A DNA stretch of 9,011 bases from Bacteroides sp. (lineage in GTDB: Bacteria; Bacteroidota; Bacteroidia; Bacteroidales; Bacteroidaceae), in the NCBI GenBank assembly GCA_019417975.1, contig DYCT01000064.1:1-9011 (forward strand), read 5' to 3'. Shown piece by piece: positions 1-6,182 of this stretch; position 1 is the first letter of the stretch; every line of letters begins with the position of its first letter. A program made the position numbers and the translations under genes. Below the pieces are notes generated by a model. The model searched no databases. It worked only from the letters and a program-made list of their open reading frames with translations, and had not been told where the DNA came from.

Positions 1-54
1 GCGTAAGCCAGCAGATTTACAGTCTGCCCCATTTGGCCACTCTGGTATTTGCCC
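1..54 (-). tRNA. tRNA-Tyr (GTA anticodon), 5' part only
   Basis: Read on the minus strand, the segment starts with acceptor half GGGCAAA (48-54) and continues through a D arm. An anticodon arm follows, with stem GCAGA/TCTGC around loop CTGTAAA, so the anticodon is GTA (18-20). After the anticodon stem the sequence does not enter a short variable loop but begins what looks like the long variable arm of a class II tRNA, as expected for bacterial tRNA-Tyr. The T arm and the 3' acceptor strand lie beyond the left edge. The gene has its own likely promoter within and just after the 3' end of ribH. Confidence 0.93.
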
Positions 55-104
55 AACACGCTTGTTTTTTATCGTTGTAGAGGTGTTATCTCTCAAACGC
101 GGTG

Positions 105-134
105 CAAAGATACAACTATTTATTTAAACTCCAA
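105..134 (-). promoter_or_regulatory. Probable Bacteroidetes-type promoter for tRNA-Tyr
   Basis: On the minus strand TATCTTTG (105-112) matches the Bacteroides -7 consensus TAnnTTTG exactly. A TTG (132-134) lies 19 bp upstream, the usual spacing for the -33 element. Initiation would fall near position 95-100, about 45 nt before the mature tRNA. The -33 half and the spacer overlap the last codons of ribH. No terminator is visible between ribH and the tRNA, so read-through from ribH is also possible. Confidence 0.7.
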
Positions 135-610
135 GCAAAATCTATCATTTTTATTGCAGTAATTGCACATTCGTCACCTTTATTGCCCAAAACACCTCCA
201 GAACGTGCTTCTGCCTGCTCCATTGTGTTGGTGGTGAGTAGTCCGAAAATCACAGGAACGTCGCCGGTAGCATTCAGCTGAGTGATACCTTGCGTCACGC
301 CCATGCATACATAGTCGAAGTGTGGAGTGTCGCCTTTCACCACACAGCCAAGTGCAATCACTGCATCGATGTCGCAGTTTTCAATGAGCTGATTGGCTCC
401 ATAGGTTAGTTCGAAACTTCCGGGTACATATTTTATGATGATGTTTTCGGGTTTGGCTCCATGCTTTACGAGCGTGTCGTATGCACCTTGTAGTAAAGCA
501 CCGGTAATGTTGTGATTCCATTCAGAAACAACGATACCAAATTTCATTTCTGTGGCGTCGGCCACTGTAGTCGGGTCGTAGCTCGACAGGTTGTGATAAG
601 CTGTTGCCAT
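116..610 (-). CDS. ribH: 6,7-dimethyl-8-ribityllumazine synthase
   Basis: This enzyme condenses 5-amino-6-ribitylamino-uracil with 3,4-dihydroxy-2-butanone 4-phosphate, the penultimate step of riboflavin synthesis. It acts in the cytosol, where the family forms pentamers or 60-mer capsids. The 164-aa product is close to the family's usual length of about 155-165. Family motifs appear in order: SEWN (29-32) and PGSFE (63-67) in the substrate pocket, then GCVVKGDTPHFD (88-99). His97 corresponds to the catalytic His88 of the B. subtilis enzyme. PVIFGLLTTNT (119-129) and GNKGDECA (142-149) follow. The start is the only ATG before the conserved core, and no Shine-Dalgarno sequence is visible, as is common in this phylum. 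The gene lies 86 nt downstream of the TPR gene, with a terminator hairpin between them, and ends 61 nt before tRNA-Tyr. Confidence 0.97.
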   Translation of the reverse strand: MATAYHNLSSYDPTTVADATEMKFGIVVSEWNHNITGALLQGAYDTLVKHGAKPENIIIKYVPGSFELTYGANQLIENCDIDAVIALGCVVKGDTPHFDYVCMGVTQGITQLNATGDVPVIFGLLTTNTMEQAEARSGGVLGNKGDECAITAIKMIDFAWSLNK

Positions 611-634
611 ATTGATTTGTTCTTTTTATGAGTG

Positions 635-667
635 AAAAAAAGCTACCCCCATGTGGAGAGTAGCTTT
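635..667 (-). terminator. Rho-independent terminator or attenuator between the TPR gene and ribH
   Basis: On the minus strand the arms 656-667 and 639-650 pair over 12 positions around a 5-nt loop (651-655), including two G-U pairs that form only in minus-strand RNA. A run of seven T follows (635-641), partly overlapping the stem. This is a typical intrinsic terminator for the TPR transcript. It ends only about 25 nt before the ribH start codon. A second weak hairpin (AAGGT/ACCTT, 675-690) lies just before it. Confidence 0.75.
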
Positions 668-696
668 ATATAATAAGGTATAAAGACCTTTTCGAT

Positions 697-1374
697 TTAT
701 TTCTTAGCGTTGGCGCGGTCGATGTACTTATCGATGTCCATAGCTTGATAAGAATTGAAGTATTTCTCTTTAATCTGAGTATAAGCATCTACAGCTTTTG
801 CATACTTGCCTTGCTTTTCATAGATTTCTGCTGCTTTCTTCAAGAATATCGGACTCAATGTGTTGTTGTCTGCCTTTGCAGCTGCATTCATGAACGCAGA
901 AACGGCTTTGTCCAATTGTTCCAAGTTAGCATAGCAATCGCCCAAAGCACCCATGGCAGCAGGACCTACCATCTGGTCTTTACCATCGAAGTCTTCAAGG
1001 TATTTGATAGCTTCTTGCCATTTGCCCAACTGAGCATAGCAGAGTCCGGCGTATGCTTTTGCCAATTTTCCGCTGGCTGTATTGCTAAATTCGGTTGCTA
1101 CTTTCAGGAAACCGGCAAAGTCGATGCTGTCACCGTTAAGAGCTAATTCGTATTGGTCGTTGCCAAAATATTGTTCGCCTTTAAACAAGGCAGCAGCAGC
1201 CTTTTGTTCTCTAGGTTCTGAGATGAAGTTTTTATAGAGCATAAAACCTGCTATGATAACCACTACGGCTACGATTGAGCCAATAATTGTTTTTTTGTTT
1301 TTAATGATAAACGCTTCAGATTGGCTCAAGGCTTCTTCTACGTTTACTTCCGGTTTGTTTTTTTCTTCTGCCAT
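697..1374 (-). CDS. Membrane-anchored tetratricopeptide-repeat protein
   Basis: The 225-aa protein has a charged N-terminal segment (1-27), one hydrophobic helix (about 29-47), and a soluble C-terminal domain with at least three TPR-like helical pairs, roughly at 104-137, 138-171 and 175-208. Repeat signatures include AYAGLCYAQLGKWQEAI, GALGDCYANLEQLDKAV and KAAEIYEKQGKYAKAV. No lipobox or cleavable signal is evident, so a signal anchor with the TPRs in the periplasm is most likely. The layout resembles E. coli YfgM, a TPR partner of the SecYEG translocon and PpiD, but equivalence is inference. TPRs mediate protein contacts, and the partner cannot be read from the sequence. The gene is transcribed divergently from recF and has a TACTTTTG -7 box about 50 nt upstream of its ATG. 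An intrinsic terminator follows it. Confidence 0.88.
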   Translation of the reverse strand: MAEEKNKPEVNVEEALSQSEAFIIKNKKTIIGSIVAVVVIIAGFMLYKNFISEPREQKAAAALFKGEQYFGNDQYELALNGDSIDFAGFLKVATEFSNTASGKLAKAYAGLCYAQLGKWQEAIKYLEDFDGKDQMVGPAAMGALGDCYANLEQLDKAVSAFMNAAAKADNNTLSPIFLKKAAEIYEKQGKYAKAVDAYTQIKEKYFNSYQAMDIDKYIDRANAKK

Positions 1375-1422
1375 TTTATCTTATTTTCTTGTTATTCTAT
1401 CATATGTAGATATTTCGGTCAG

Positions 1423-1430
1423 CAAAAGTA
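1423..1430 (-). promoter_or_regulatory. Probable -7 promoter box for the TPR gene
   Basis: The minus strand reads TACTTTTG, an exact match to the Bacteroidetes -7 consensus TAnnTTTG, about 49 nt upstream of the TPR start codon. No good TTG -33 element is seen at 19-21 bp spacing; that region is A/T-rich. The call rests on the -7 box and its position. Confidence 0.5.
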
Positions 1431-1524
1431 ATGGAATTATAGATATAAAAGAAATTTAAAGGCATATTTTTTTTGATGAGGGATTTAAAAAAGGCCTCTT
1501 GGTCGATATTTCGGTTTTTATTTC

Positions 1525-1532
1525 TACTTTTG
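1525..1532 (+). promoter_or_regulatory. Probable -7 promoter box for recF
   Basis: The plus strand reads TACTTTTG, matching TAnnTTTG, 23 nt upstream of the recF ATG. The nearest upstream TTG (1499-1501) has a 23-bp spacer, a little longer than the usual 19-21. The 5' leader would be short, about 15 nt. The rest of 1375-1555 is A/T-rich with no ORF or RNA gene that I can see. Confidence 0.55.
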
Positions 1533-1555
1533 TTCCTCTCAAAAGAAAATAGACG

Positions 1556-2671
1556 ATGATATTGACGCATATTTCCATATTGAATTACAAGAATCTTTTA
1601 CAGGCAGAGCTCTCTTTTTCACCGAAGTTGAATTGCTTTTTCGGGTTGAATGGGATGGGAAAGACTAATTTGCTGGATGCTATTTATTATTTGTCGTTTT
1701 GTAAGAGTGCTACCAACCCGATAGACTCACAAAACATCTGTCATGGACAGGATTTGTTTATGATTCAAGGGAATTATGAGTTGGAAGATGGGACAAAAGA
1801 AGAAGTTTATTGCGGGTTGAAACGGCATCGGAAGAAACAGTTTAAGCGCAATAAGAAAGAATATGAACGATTCTCTGACCATATAGGTTTTGTTCCTTTG
1901 GTGCTTGTATCACCGGCTGATGCCGAACTGATTGCCGGAGGTAGCGAGGAACGTCGTCGGTTTATGGATGTGGTTATATCGCAGTATGATAAAGAGTATT
2001 TGCAGGCTCTCATCAGGTATAACAAGGCGATGACACAGCGCAATATATTGCTGAAGGCAGAGGCCGAACCCGACAATGAACTGATGTTGGTGTGGGAAGA
2101 AATGATGGCTTCGTCGGGCGAATTGGTGTATCGGAAACGGGAAGCTTTCATCCGAGAGTTTGTACCGGTATTTCAGTCGTTCTATGCATTTATTTCGCAG
2201 GGGAAAGAGGAAGTGGGCTTGACATATTTATCGCATGCGGCTGAAGGGTCTCTGCTGGATGTCATTGGACGAAGTCGTCAGCGCGACCGTATTATGGGAT
2301 ATTCGTTGAAGGGTATTCATAAAGATGAATTGGAGATGCGCTTGGGCGAGTTTCCGATTAAGCGGGAAGGCTCGCAGGGACAGAACAAGACTTTCCTGAT
2401 AGCGCTGAAGCTGGCTCAGTTTGATTTCTTAAGACGTACCGGAAGCAAGACGGCTCCGTTACTTTTGCTGGACGATATTTTTGATAAGCTGGATGCTTCG
2501 CGCGTGGAGCGGATTATCAAGTTGGTGGCAGGCGAAAAGTTTGGGCAGATATTCATCACAGATACCAATCGGGAGAATCTGGATAAGATTGTGACAGAGA
2601 TAGAGTCCGACTATCGCTTTTTCCAAATAGCAGAAGGCAGTGTAGAAAATCTTAATAAGAATGGGGAATGA
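1556..2671 (+). CDS. recF: DNA replication and repair protein RecF
   Basis: RecF is an SMC/ABC-type ATPase that binds gapped DNA with RecO and RecR and helps load RecA at stalled forks and single-strand gaps. The 371-aa product matches the family's usual length of about 360-370. Visible motifs are the N-terminal strand typical of RecF (LTHISILNYKNL), Walker A GLNGMGKT (30-37) followed by NLLDAIYYLSF, the ABC signature-like segment EGSQGQNKTFLIALKLAQ (about 272-289), and Walker B LLLLDDIFDKLDASR near residues 302-316. The ATG is preceded by an A-rich stretch rather than a Shine-Dalgarno sequence. The stop codon overlaps the start of the DUF721 gene (ATGA), which suggests translational coupling. 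No dnaA, dnaN or gyrB neighbour appears in this window, unlike the classical dnaA-dnaN-recF-gyrB layout. Confidence 0.97.
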   Translation: MILTHISILNYKNLLQAELSFSPKLNCFFGLNGMGKTNLLDAIYYLSFCKSATNPIDSQNICHGQDLFMIQGNYELEDGTKEEVYCGLKRHRKKQFKRNKKEYERFSDHIGFVPLVLVSPADAELIAGGSEERRRFMDVVISQYDKEYLQALIRYNKAMTQRNILLKAEAEPDNELMLVWEEMMASSGELVYRKREAFIREFVPVFQSFYAFISQGKEEVGLTYLSHAAEGSLLDVIGRSRQRDRIMGYSLKGIHKDELEMRLGEFPIKREGSQGQNKTFLIALKLAQFDFLRRTGSKTAPLLLLDDIFDKLDASRVERIIKLVAGEKFGQIFITDTNRENLDKIVTEIESDYRFFQIAEGSVENLNKNGE

Positions 2672-2958
2672 GAAGAAATGATCCGGAATCGTTAGGAAAT
2701 GTGTTGCGTCGGTTTCTACGTGAAGAAGGATTGGAGACTCCGTTGAACGAATACAGACTGATTGATGCTTGGAACGAAGTGCTGGGACCTGGTGTAGCCA
2801 ATTATACTGCCAACTTGTTTATCAAAAATCAGATTCTTTATGTGCATTTGACTTCAGCAGTGCTTCGCGAAGAACTCATGATGGGGCGCGAACTGTTGGT
2901 CAAGAACTTGAACCGACAAGTAGGCGCCACAGTCATTACCAATATCATTTTCCGTTAA
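2668..2958 (+). CDS. DUF721 domain protein (DciA-like)
   Basis: This 96-aa protein consists almost entirely of a DUF721 domain. After an N-terminal helix (PESLGNVLRRFLREEGL, 6-22) come the family hallmarks: a helix with a Trp (LIDAWNEVLGPGV, about 31-43), a beta strand (ANLFIKNQILYVHL), and the segment SAVLREELMMGRELLVKNLN, ending in an INIIFR-like strand. DUF721 includes DciA, the ancestral loader of replicative helicase DnaB in bacteria lacking DnaC or DnaI. The domain is often encoded beside recF, which fits this site. The start overlaps the recF stop by 4 nt, the only sensible start for the domain. The longer disordered extension of some DciA proteins is absent. The helicase-loader role is inferred from family membership. 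The stop codon is shared through TTAA with the convergent cyclo-ligase gene. Confidence 0.88.
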   Translation: MRRNDPESLGNVLRRFLREEGLETPLNEYRLIDAWNEVLGPGVANYTANLFIKNQILYVHLTSAVLREELMMGRELLVKNLNRQVGATVITNIIFR

Positions 2959-2975
2959 AAACGTTCATTTTCCGT
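2945..2975. repeat. 11-bp direct repeat at the convergent gene junction
   Basis: TCATTTTCCGT occurs at 2945-2955 and again at 2965-2975, a 20-bp period. The first copy holds the last codons of the DUF721 gene. The second lies in the final codons of the opposite cyclo-ligase gene. It may be a small duplication or a coincidence in A/T-rich sequence; no function is evident. Confidence 0.6.
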
Positions 2976-3503
2976 ATAGATACAATCCATCTTTATGTCG
3001 TGTGGCTCGCAAGGGATATGCTCGGACATTTGAAATGAATAGCAGATACCTATCTTGTGGGCTTTCTTTAGTGAAGGTAAAAGACGGTCGTAGTAACCTT
3101 TACCACGTCCTAATCGGTTTCCTTCCTTATCGAACGAAACACCGGGGATAATGGCCAACTCGATGCGGTCATAGTCGGTAAATAGTTTTCCGGTAGGCTC
3201 TTCGATACCGTATGCGCCTGTCTTTAGGTCGTGCAGGCCGGTATATTCGCGAAGTTCCAATAAATCACCTACCACTACCGGCAAGACAATCTGTTTGGCA
3301 TCTTTCCATTTCTCTACAAATTCGTGTGTCTGCACTTCATCTTTCAGCGAGTGGTAAAGAAGTACGCACTTGGCTTGAACGAAGGCTTCGTCTTTCTCAA
3401 GCTTTTGCAGCAGGGTGTTAGAACGTTGTATCCGGTCTTCCATCGGGTGTAGAGCTTTCTCGGACGCTATCCGTTTGCGGATTTGTTTTTTCAATTCATG
3501 CAT
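2955..3503 (-). CDS. 5-formyltetrahydrofolate cyclo-ligase (MTHFS)
   Basis: This enzyme uses ATP to convert 5-formyl-THF into 5,10-methenyl-THF, returning a storage and inhibitory folate to the one-carbon pool. The 182-aa length is typical of bacterial members. Motifs include the basic N-terminal helix ELKKQIRKRIAS (3-14), YHSLKDEVQT (50-59), and the family-defining block IIPGVSFDKEGNRLGRGKGYYDRLL (118-142), whose glycine/arginine loop binds ATP. PHDIKMD (167-173) lies near the C terminus. The start ATG lies inside the end of the S41 protease gene (8-nt overlap), so the two are probably translated from one mRNA. The gene is also called fau or ygfA in E. coli. It ends tail to tail with the DUF721 gene, sharing TTAA. 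It is the last gene of the six-gene minus-strand cluster, and no terminator hairpin is visible after it. Confidence 0.95.
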   Translation of the reverse strand: MHELKKQIRKRIASEKALHPMEDRIQRSNTLLQKLEKDEAFVQAKCVLLYHSLKDEVQTHEFVEKWKDAKQIVLPVVVGDLLELREYTGLHDLKTGAYGIEEPTGKLFTDYDRIELAIIPGVSFDKEGNRLGRGKGYYDRLLPSLKKAHKIGICYSFQMSEHIPCEPHDIKMDCIYTENERF

Positions 3504-5145
3504 CTTGATTTTCCTCCTCTTTTTCGGGTGCTTGCGGATAAGATTCGCCTTTACGTAGCACTTCCAGCGCTTTTATCACGTTGGTATCCGTATGATTTAA
3601 GTATTTAATGTATTCTTCTATGCCCAACATGTTGTAAATGATGTTGCCATAGACCGCCCGTTCCAATCGGTTGTGCGACCGTTGGATTTGGATGTTTCTG
3701 CGTTTTACACCTTTGGAAGAGGCAAAATTGATAAACTCCTCCATTACATTTTTGCTCTTGAGGTATTTAGCCAAAGCTTGTTCGTCGGTGTATTCGTTCA
3801 GTTGTTTTCGGTTCTTGTCTGTATATTGGTACGAGAACTGAATGGGGAGTCCACGATTGACAACGATGGAGAAGTAGGTCGTTACATCAGTCGTGTCGTG
3901 GGGGACAAAGATGTCGGGCATAATGCCACCACCGCCATAGACCTCGCGTCCCAGACGGGTGTGGTATACCTGTTGTGTGTTTTGCTTGACACTATCAGCC
4001 GAGAAAAATTCTCCATGCTCGTATCGGTGGAGAATGTCCATCTCGTACTCTTCATCTTTTCCTGTGGCGTAGGGCTTTTGTATGCATCGGCCGGAAGGTG
4101 TATGGTAACGGGCAATGGTAAGGCGGATAGCCGAACCGTCGCTAAACTCGATGGGTTGTTGTACCAGTCCTTTACCGAACGAACGTCGTCCGATGATGGT
4201 GCCTCGGTCGTTGTCTTGGATGGCTCCTGCAAAGATTTCACTGGCTGAGGCTGAGCCCTCATCGATTAAGACGACCAAGGGCATCTTCTGACAGTTTCCG
4301 CTTCCGTTGGAATAATAGTCTTTTCGAGGAAACTTCCGTCCTTCGGTATAGACAATCAGTTCGTTTTTAGGCAAGAATTCTGTTACCATTTGGATGGCTG
4401 CTTCCATGTATCCGCCGGTGTTGTTACGGAGGTCGATTATCACTCCATTGAGTTCTTTATCAGTTAGTTTGAATAGATTCATTAAAAGTTCTGTAGGAGT
4501 AGTACGTCCGAATTTATTGATCTTGATGTAGGCAAATCGGTCGTCGAGCATGTAGGCAGCATCGATGCTGTTTACCGGAATATCGCCACGTTCTACTACA
4601 AAAGATAGGACTTCGCTCTCGCCCGGACGCACGACACCCAATTTAACTTTGCTGCCTTTCGGACCTTTCAACTTTCGGGGAGCTGTCTGGAATGTTACTT
4701 CTTTACCGACAAAGGCCGAATCGTCGACTGCTACGATACGGTCACCGGCTATCAGTCCTACTTTTTCGGACGGACCTCCTTGAATCACACTATTTATGTG
4801 GATGGTGTCATCTTGTATGGAAAATTGAATGCCAATACCGCTAAAGCTACCTTCCAACTCGGAGTTGGTGGTTTCCAAGTCTTTGGCAGGGATATAGACA
4901 GAGTGGGGGTCAAGCTCTTTTAAGATTTGAGGCATGGCTTCTTCTACCAGGTTATTCATATTGACCGTGTCGACATACTGATTGTCGATGATACGTAAGA
5001 GTACATTTAGCTTGTTGGATGACGTGTTGATGATTCCCAGTTTGTTGCCAGCGAAGTGGTTGGTAAGGAAGGTTCCTATCAAGATGCCAATGACAATGCT
5101 GGTTGATATCAGTATGGGGATGAAACGTGAACGGTTTTTATTCAT
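3496..5145 (-). CDS. S41-family C-terminal processing protease (CtpA/Prc-like)
   Basis: This 549-aa serine protease has a short basic N terminus and one hydrophobic segment (about 8-28) that probably anchors it in the inner membrane facing the periplasm. A PDZ domain follows (about 99-187, with GIGIQF, GGPSEKVGLIAGDRIVAVD), then the S41 catalytic core. In the core, IIDLRNNTGGYMEAA (236-250) is the conserved strand-turn, EGSASASEIFAGA (296-308) carries the nucleophile and RRSFGKGLVQQ (320-330) the general base. Ser300 and Lys325 are 25 residues apart, the same spacing as E. coli Prc Ser430/Lys455, and Gln329 is also kept. A roughly 130-residue, mostly charged C-terminal extension follows the core. 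The family trims C termini of envelope proteins; the substrate here is unknown. It sits 24 nt downstream of dCMP deaminase and overlaps the cyclo-ligase gene by 8 nt. Confidence 0.96.
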   Translation of the reverse strand: MNKNRSRFIPILISTSIVIGILIGTFLTNHFAGNKLGIINTSSNKLNVLLRIIDNQYVDTVNMNNLVEEAMPQILKELDPHSVYIPAKDLETTNSELEGSFSGIGIQFSIQDDTIHINSVIQGGPSEKVGLIAGDRIVAVDDSAFVGKEVTFQTAPRKLKGPKGSKVKLGVVRPGESEVLSFVVERGDIPVNSIDAAYMLDDRFAYIKINKFGRTTPTELLMNLFKLTDKELNGVIIDLRNNTGGYMEAAIQMVTEFLPKNELIVYTEGRKFPRKDYYSNGSGNCQKMPLVVLIDEGSASASEIFAGAIQDNDRGTIIGRRSFGKGLVQQPIEFSDGSAIRLTIARYHTPSGRCIQKPYATGKDEEYEMDILHRYEHGEFFSADSVKQNTQQVYHTRLGREVYGGGGIMPDIFVPHDTTDVTTYFSIVVNRGLPIQFSYQYTDKNRKQLNEYTDEQALAKYLKSKNVMEEFINFASSKGVKRRNIQIQRSHNRLERAVYGNIIYNMLGIEEYIKYLNHTDTNVIKALEVLRKGESYPQAPEKEEENQDA

Positions 5146-5169
5146 GACATTGTTGTTTCTATGATGGGA

Positions 5170-5604
5170 TTATTCGTTTGGGTTGACGTAAGCTATTTCG
5201 ATATTGGCTCGTTTCAATAGTTCCAATCCGTCTTCCAAGCGATATTTTTCGGAGTAGACCACTCGTTTGATGCCGGCTTGTATGATAAGCTTGGCACATT
5301 CGATGCAGGGTGAAGCGGTGACATACATAGTGGCTCCATCGCTGCTATTGTTTGAACGAGCTATTTTGGTAATGGCATTTGCTTCGGCATGAAGTACATA
5401 AGGTTTTGTCAGACCATTGTCGTCTTCGCAAATATTTTCAAAGTGAGCCGGTGTGCCATTGTATCCATCTGAGATAATCATTTTATCTTTGACAATCAGT
5501 GCACCTACTTTTCTTCGTTGGCAGTATGAGTTTTCAGCCCAGATAGAAGCCATACGGATGTAGCGTTTGTCCAATGCTTCTTGTTTCTTTTCCATTGCAT
5601 CCAT
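5170..5604 (-). CDS. Deoxycytidylate (dCMP) deaminase
   Basis: This zinc enzyme deaminates dCMP to dUMP, the substrate of thymidylate synthase. The 144-aa product has the cytidine/dCMP deaminase signature: HAEANAI (His72 zinc ligand, Glu74 proton shuttle) and SPCIECAKLIIQAGIKRVVY (Cys100 and Cys103 zinc ligands). Upstream are the family's VGALIVKD and SDGYNGTP segments (about 33-52). SDGYNGTP followed by an N-rich segment, and the overall length, favour dCMP deaminase (ComEB/DCTD type) over cytidine deaminase or tRNA adenosine deaminase. The gene starts 5 nt after the lipoprotein stop, so it is probably cotranscribed with it. With the downstream cyclo-ligase it places two thymidylate/folate-related functions in the same cluster. 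Allosteric regulation by dCTP/dTTP is known for some family members but cannot be judged here. Confidence 0.93.
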   Translation of the reverse strand: MDAMEKKQEALDKRYIRMASIWAENSYCQRRKVGALIVKDKMIISDGYNGTPAHFENICEDDNGLTKPYVLHAEANAITKIARSNNSSDGATMYVTASPCIECAKLIIQAGIKRVVYSEKYRLEDGLELLKRANIEIAYVNPNE

Positions 5605-5609
5605 TACTA

Positions 5610-6137
5610 TTATTTTTCTACTCTGTTTTTGGTAAGTTGCATAAATGATTTCTTATCGTCCGGAAAGATTTTGAGCCAAAAGATGTTTCCGGTATAGAAT
5701 TTCCCGTTTTTGATATAGTCGTAGAACATTTGGGTGAGCTCTTTCTCCAGTCCTGTCCCATACGAAGACTTTCCTTTTGTGATATAAAAACTCACTTGGT
5801 TGGTTTTTCCGTCTGCGCTCCAGGTTCCGGAGAAAGTGTTTCCTGTACCTTTGGCGGTGAATGTCTCTTCTTGGAAAGAAATGTAAAATCGGTCTTTTCC
5901 CTGACAGAGAATCATGTTCATGGCTTCTGGGTCGCGACTGTATATCGCTTTCTGGTTGTTGTCGTCTTTCCAGTTGCTGGTCTGATAAAAATCTCCCAAA
6001 TACCATGTTCGGTTGGTAAAGATGGCGTTTATGTCATCTTTATCATTACAAGCGGTGATTAAAGAGCAAAGAAGCATGGCCAATAGAAAAACGATTGGCG
6101 CATGCTTTCTTTGTTTGTTGGTTTGGTTTTTATACAT
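5610..6137 (-). CDS. Small lipoprotein of unknown function (DUF4847-like)
   Basis: From the ATG at 6137 the product is 175 aa. A basic N terminus (MYKNQTNKQRKH) and a hydrophobic stretch (13-27) lead to a lipobox I-T-A-C with Cys30 as the lipidation site, so this is an exported lipoprotein. After the cysteine comes NDKDD, an acidic patch resembling the surface-export signals described for Bacteroidetes lipoproteins. The mature part of about 146 aa looks beta-rich with alternating aromatic strands (NRTWYLGDFYQTSNW, DRFYISFQEETFTAKG, NTFSGTWSADGKTNQVSFYI), suggesting a small lipocalin- or META-like barrel. From memory it resembles the Bacteroidales family DUF4847, which has no known function. 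A reading frame open from TTG at 6173 would add 12 residues, but ATG gives a normal signal peptide. It lies 45 nt after the M3 gene and 5 nt before dCMP deaminase. Confidence 0.85.
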   Translation of the reverse strand: MYKNQTNKQRKHAPIVFLLAMLLCSLITACNDKDDINAIFTNRTWYLGDFYQTSNWKDDNNQKAIYSRDPEAMNMILCQGKDRFYISFQEETFTAKGTGNTFSGTWSADGKTNQVSFYITKGKSSYGTGLEKELTQMFYDYIKNGKFYTGNIFWLKIFPDDKKSFMQLTKNRVEK

Positions 6138-6182
6138 TCTATAAATGAATTTATTCGCTTGCCTGCTTGTCAAGCCGGTTCT

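Noticed and set aside
745..1146. Plus-strand open frame of 133 codons opposite the TPR gene
   Set aside because: Its translation is Cys/Phe/Ile-rich with no family motif. It lies wholly antisense to a clear TPR protein and is a frame shadow.
1488..1502. AGGCCT palindrome in the recF upstream region as an operator
   Set aside because: The symmetric core is only 6 bp and is unsupported by flanking symmetry, so it is expected by chance.
3673..4248. Plus-strand 191-codon open frame, and a minus-strand frame at 3882-4262, within the S41 gene
   Set aside because: Both overlap the catalytic S41 coding sequence, which carries the Ser/Lys dyad and PDZ motifs. Neither has recognisable domains.
6138..6173. 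Upstream TTG start for the lipoprotein (12 extra residues)
   Set aside because: The ATG at 6137 yields a normal lipoprotein signal. The TTG start would add a charged leader not needed for export.
6157..6175. Short inverted repeat GCTTG/CAAGC after the M3 gene as a terminator
   Set aside because: The stem is only 5 bp and no T-run follows on the minus strand. The next gene begins within 45 nt, so termination is not supported.
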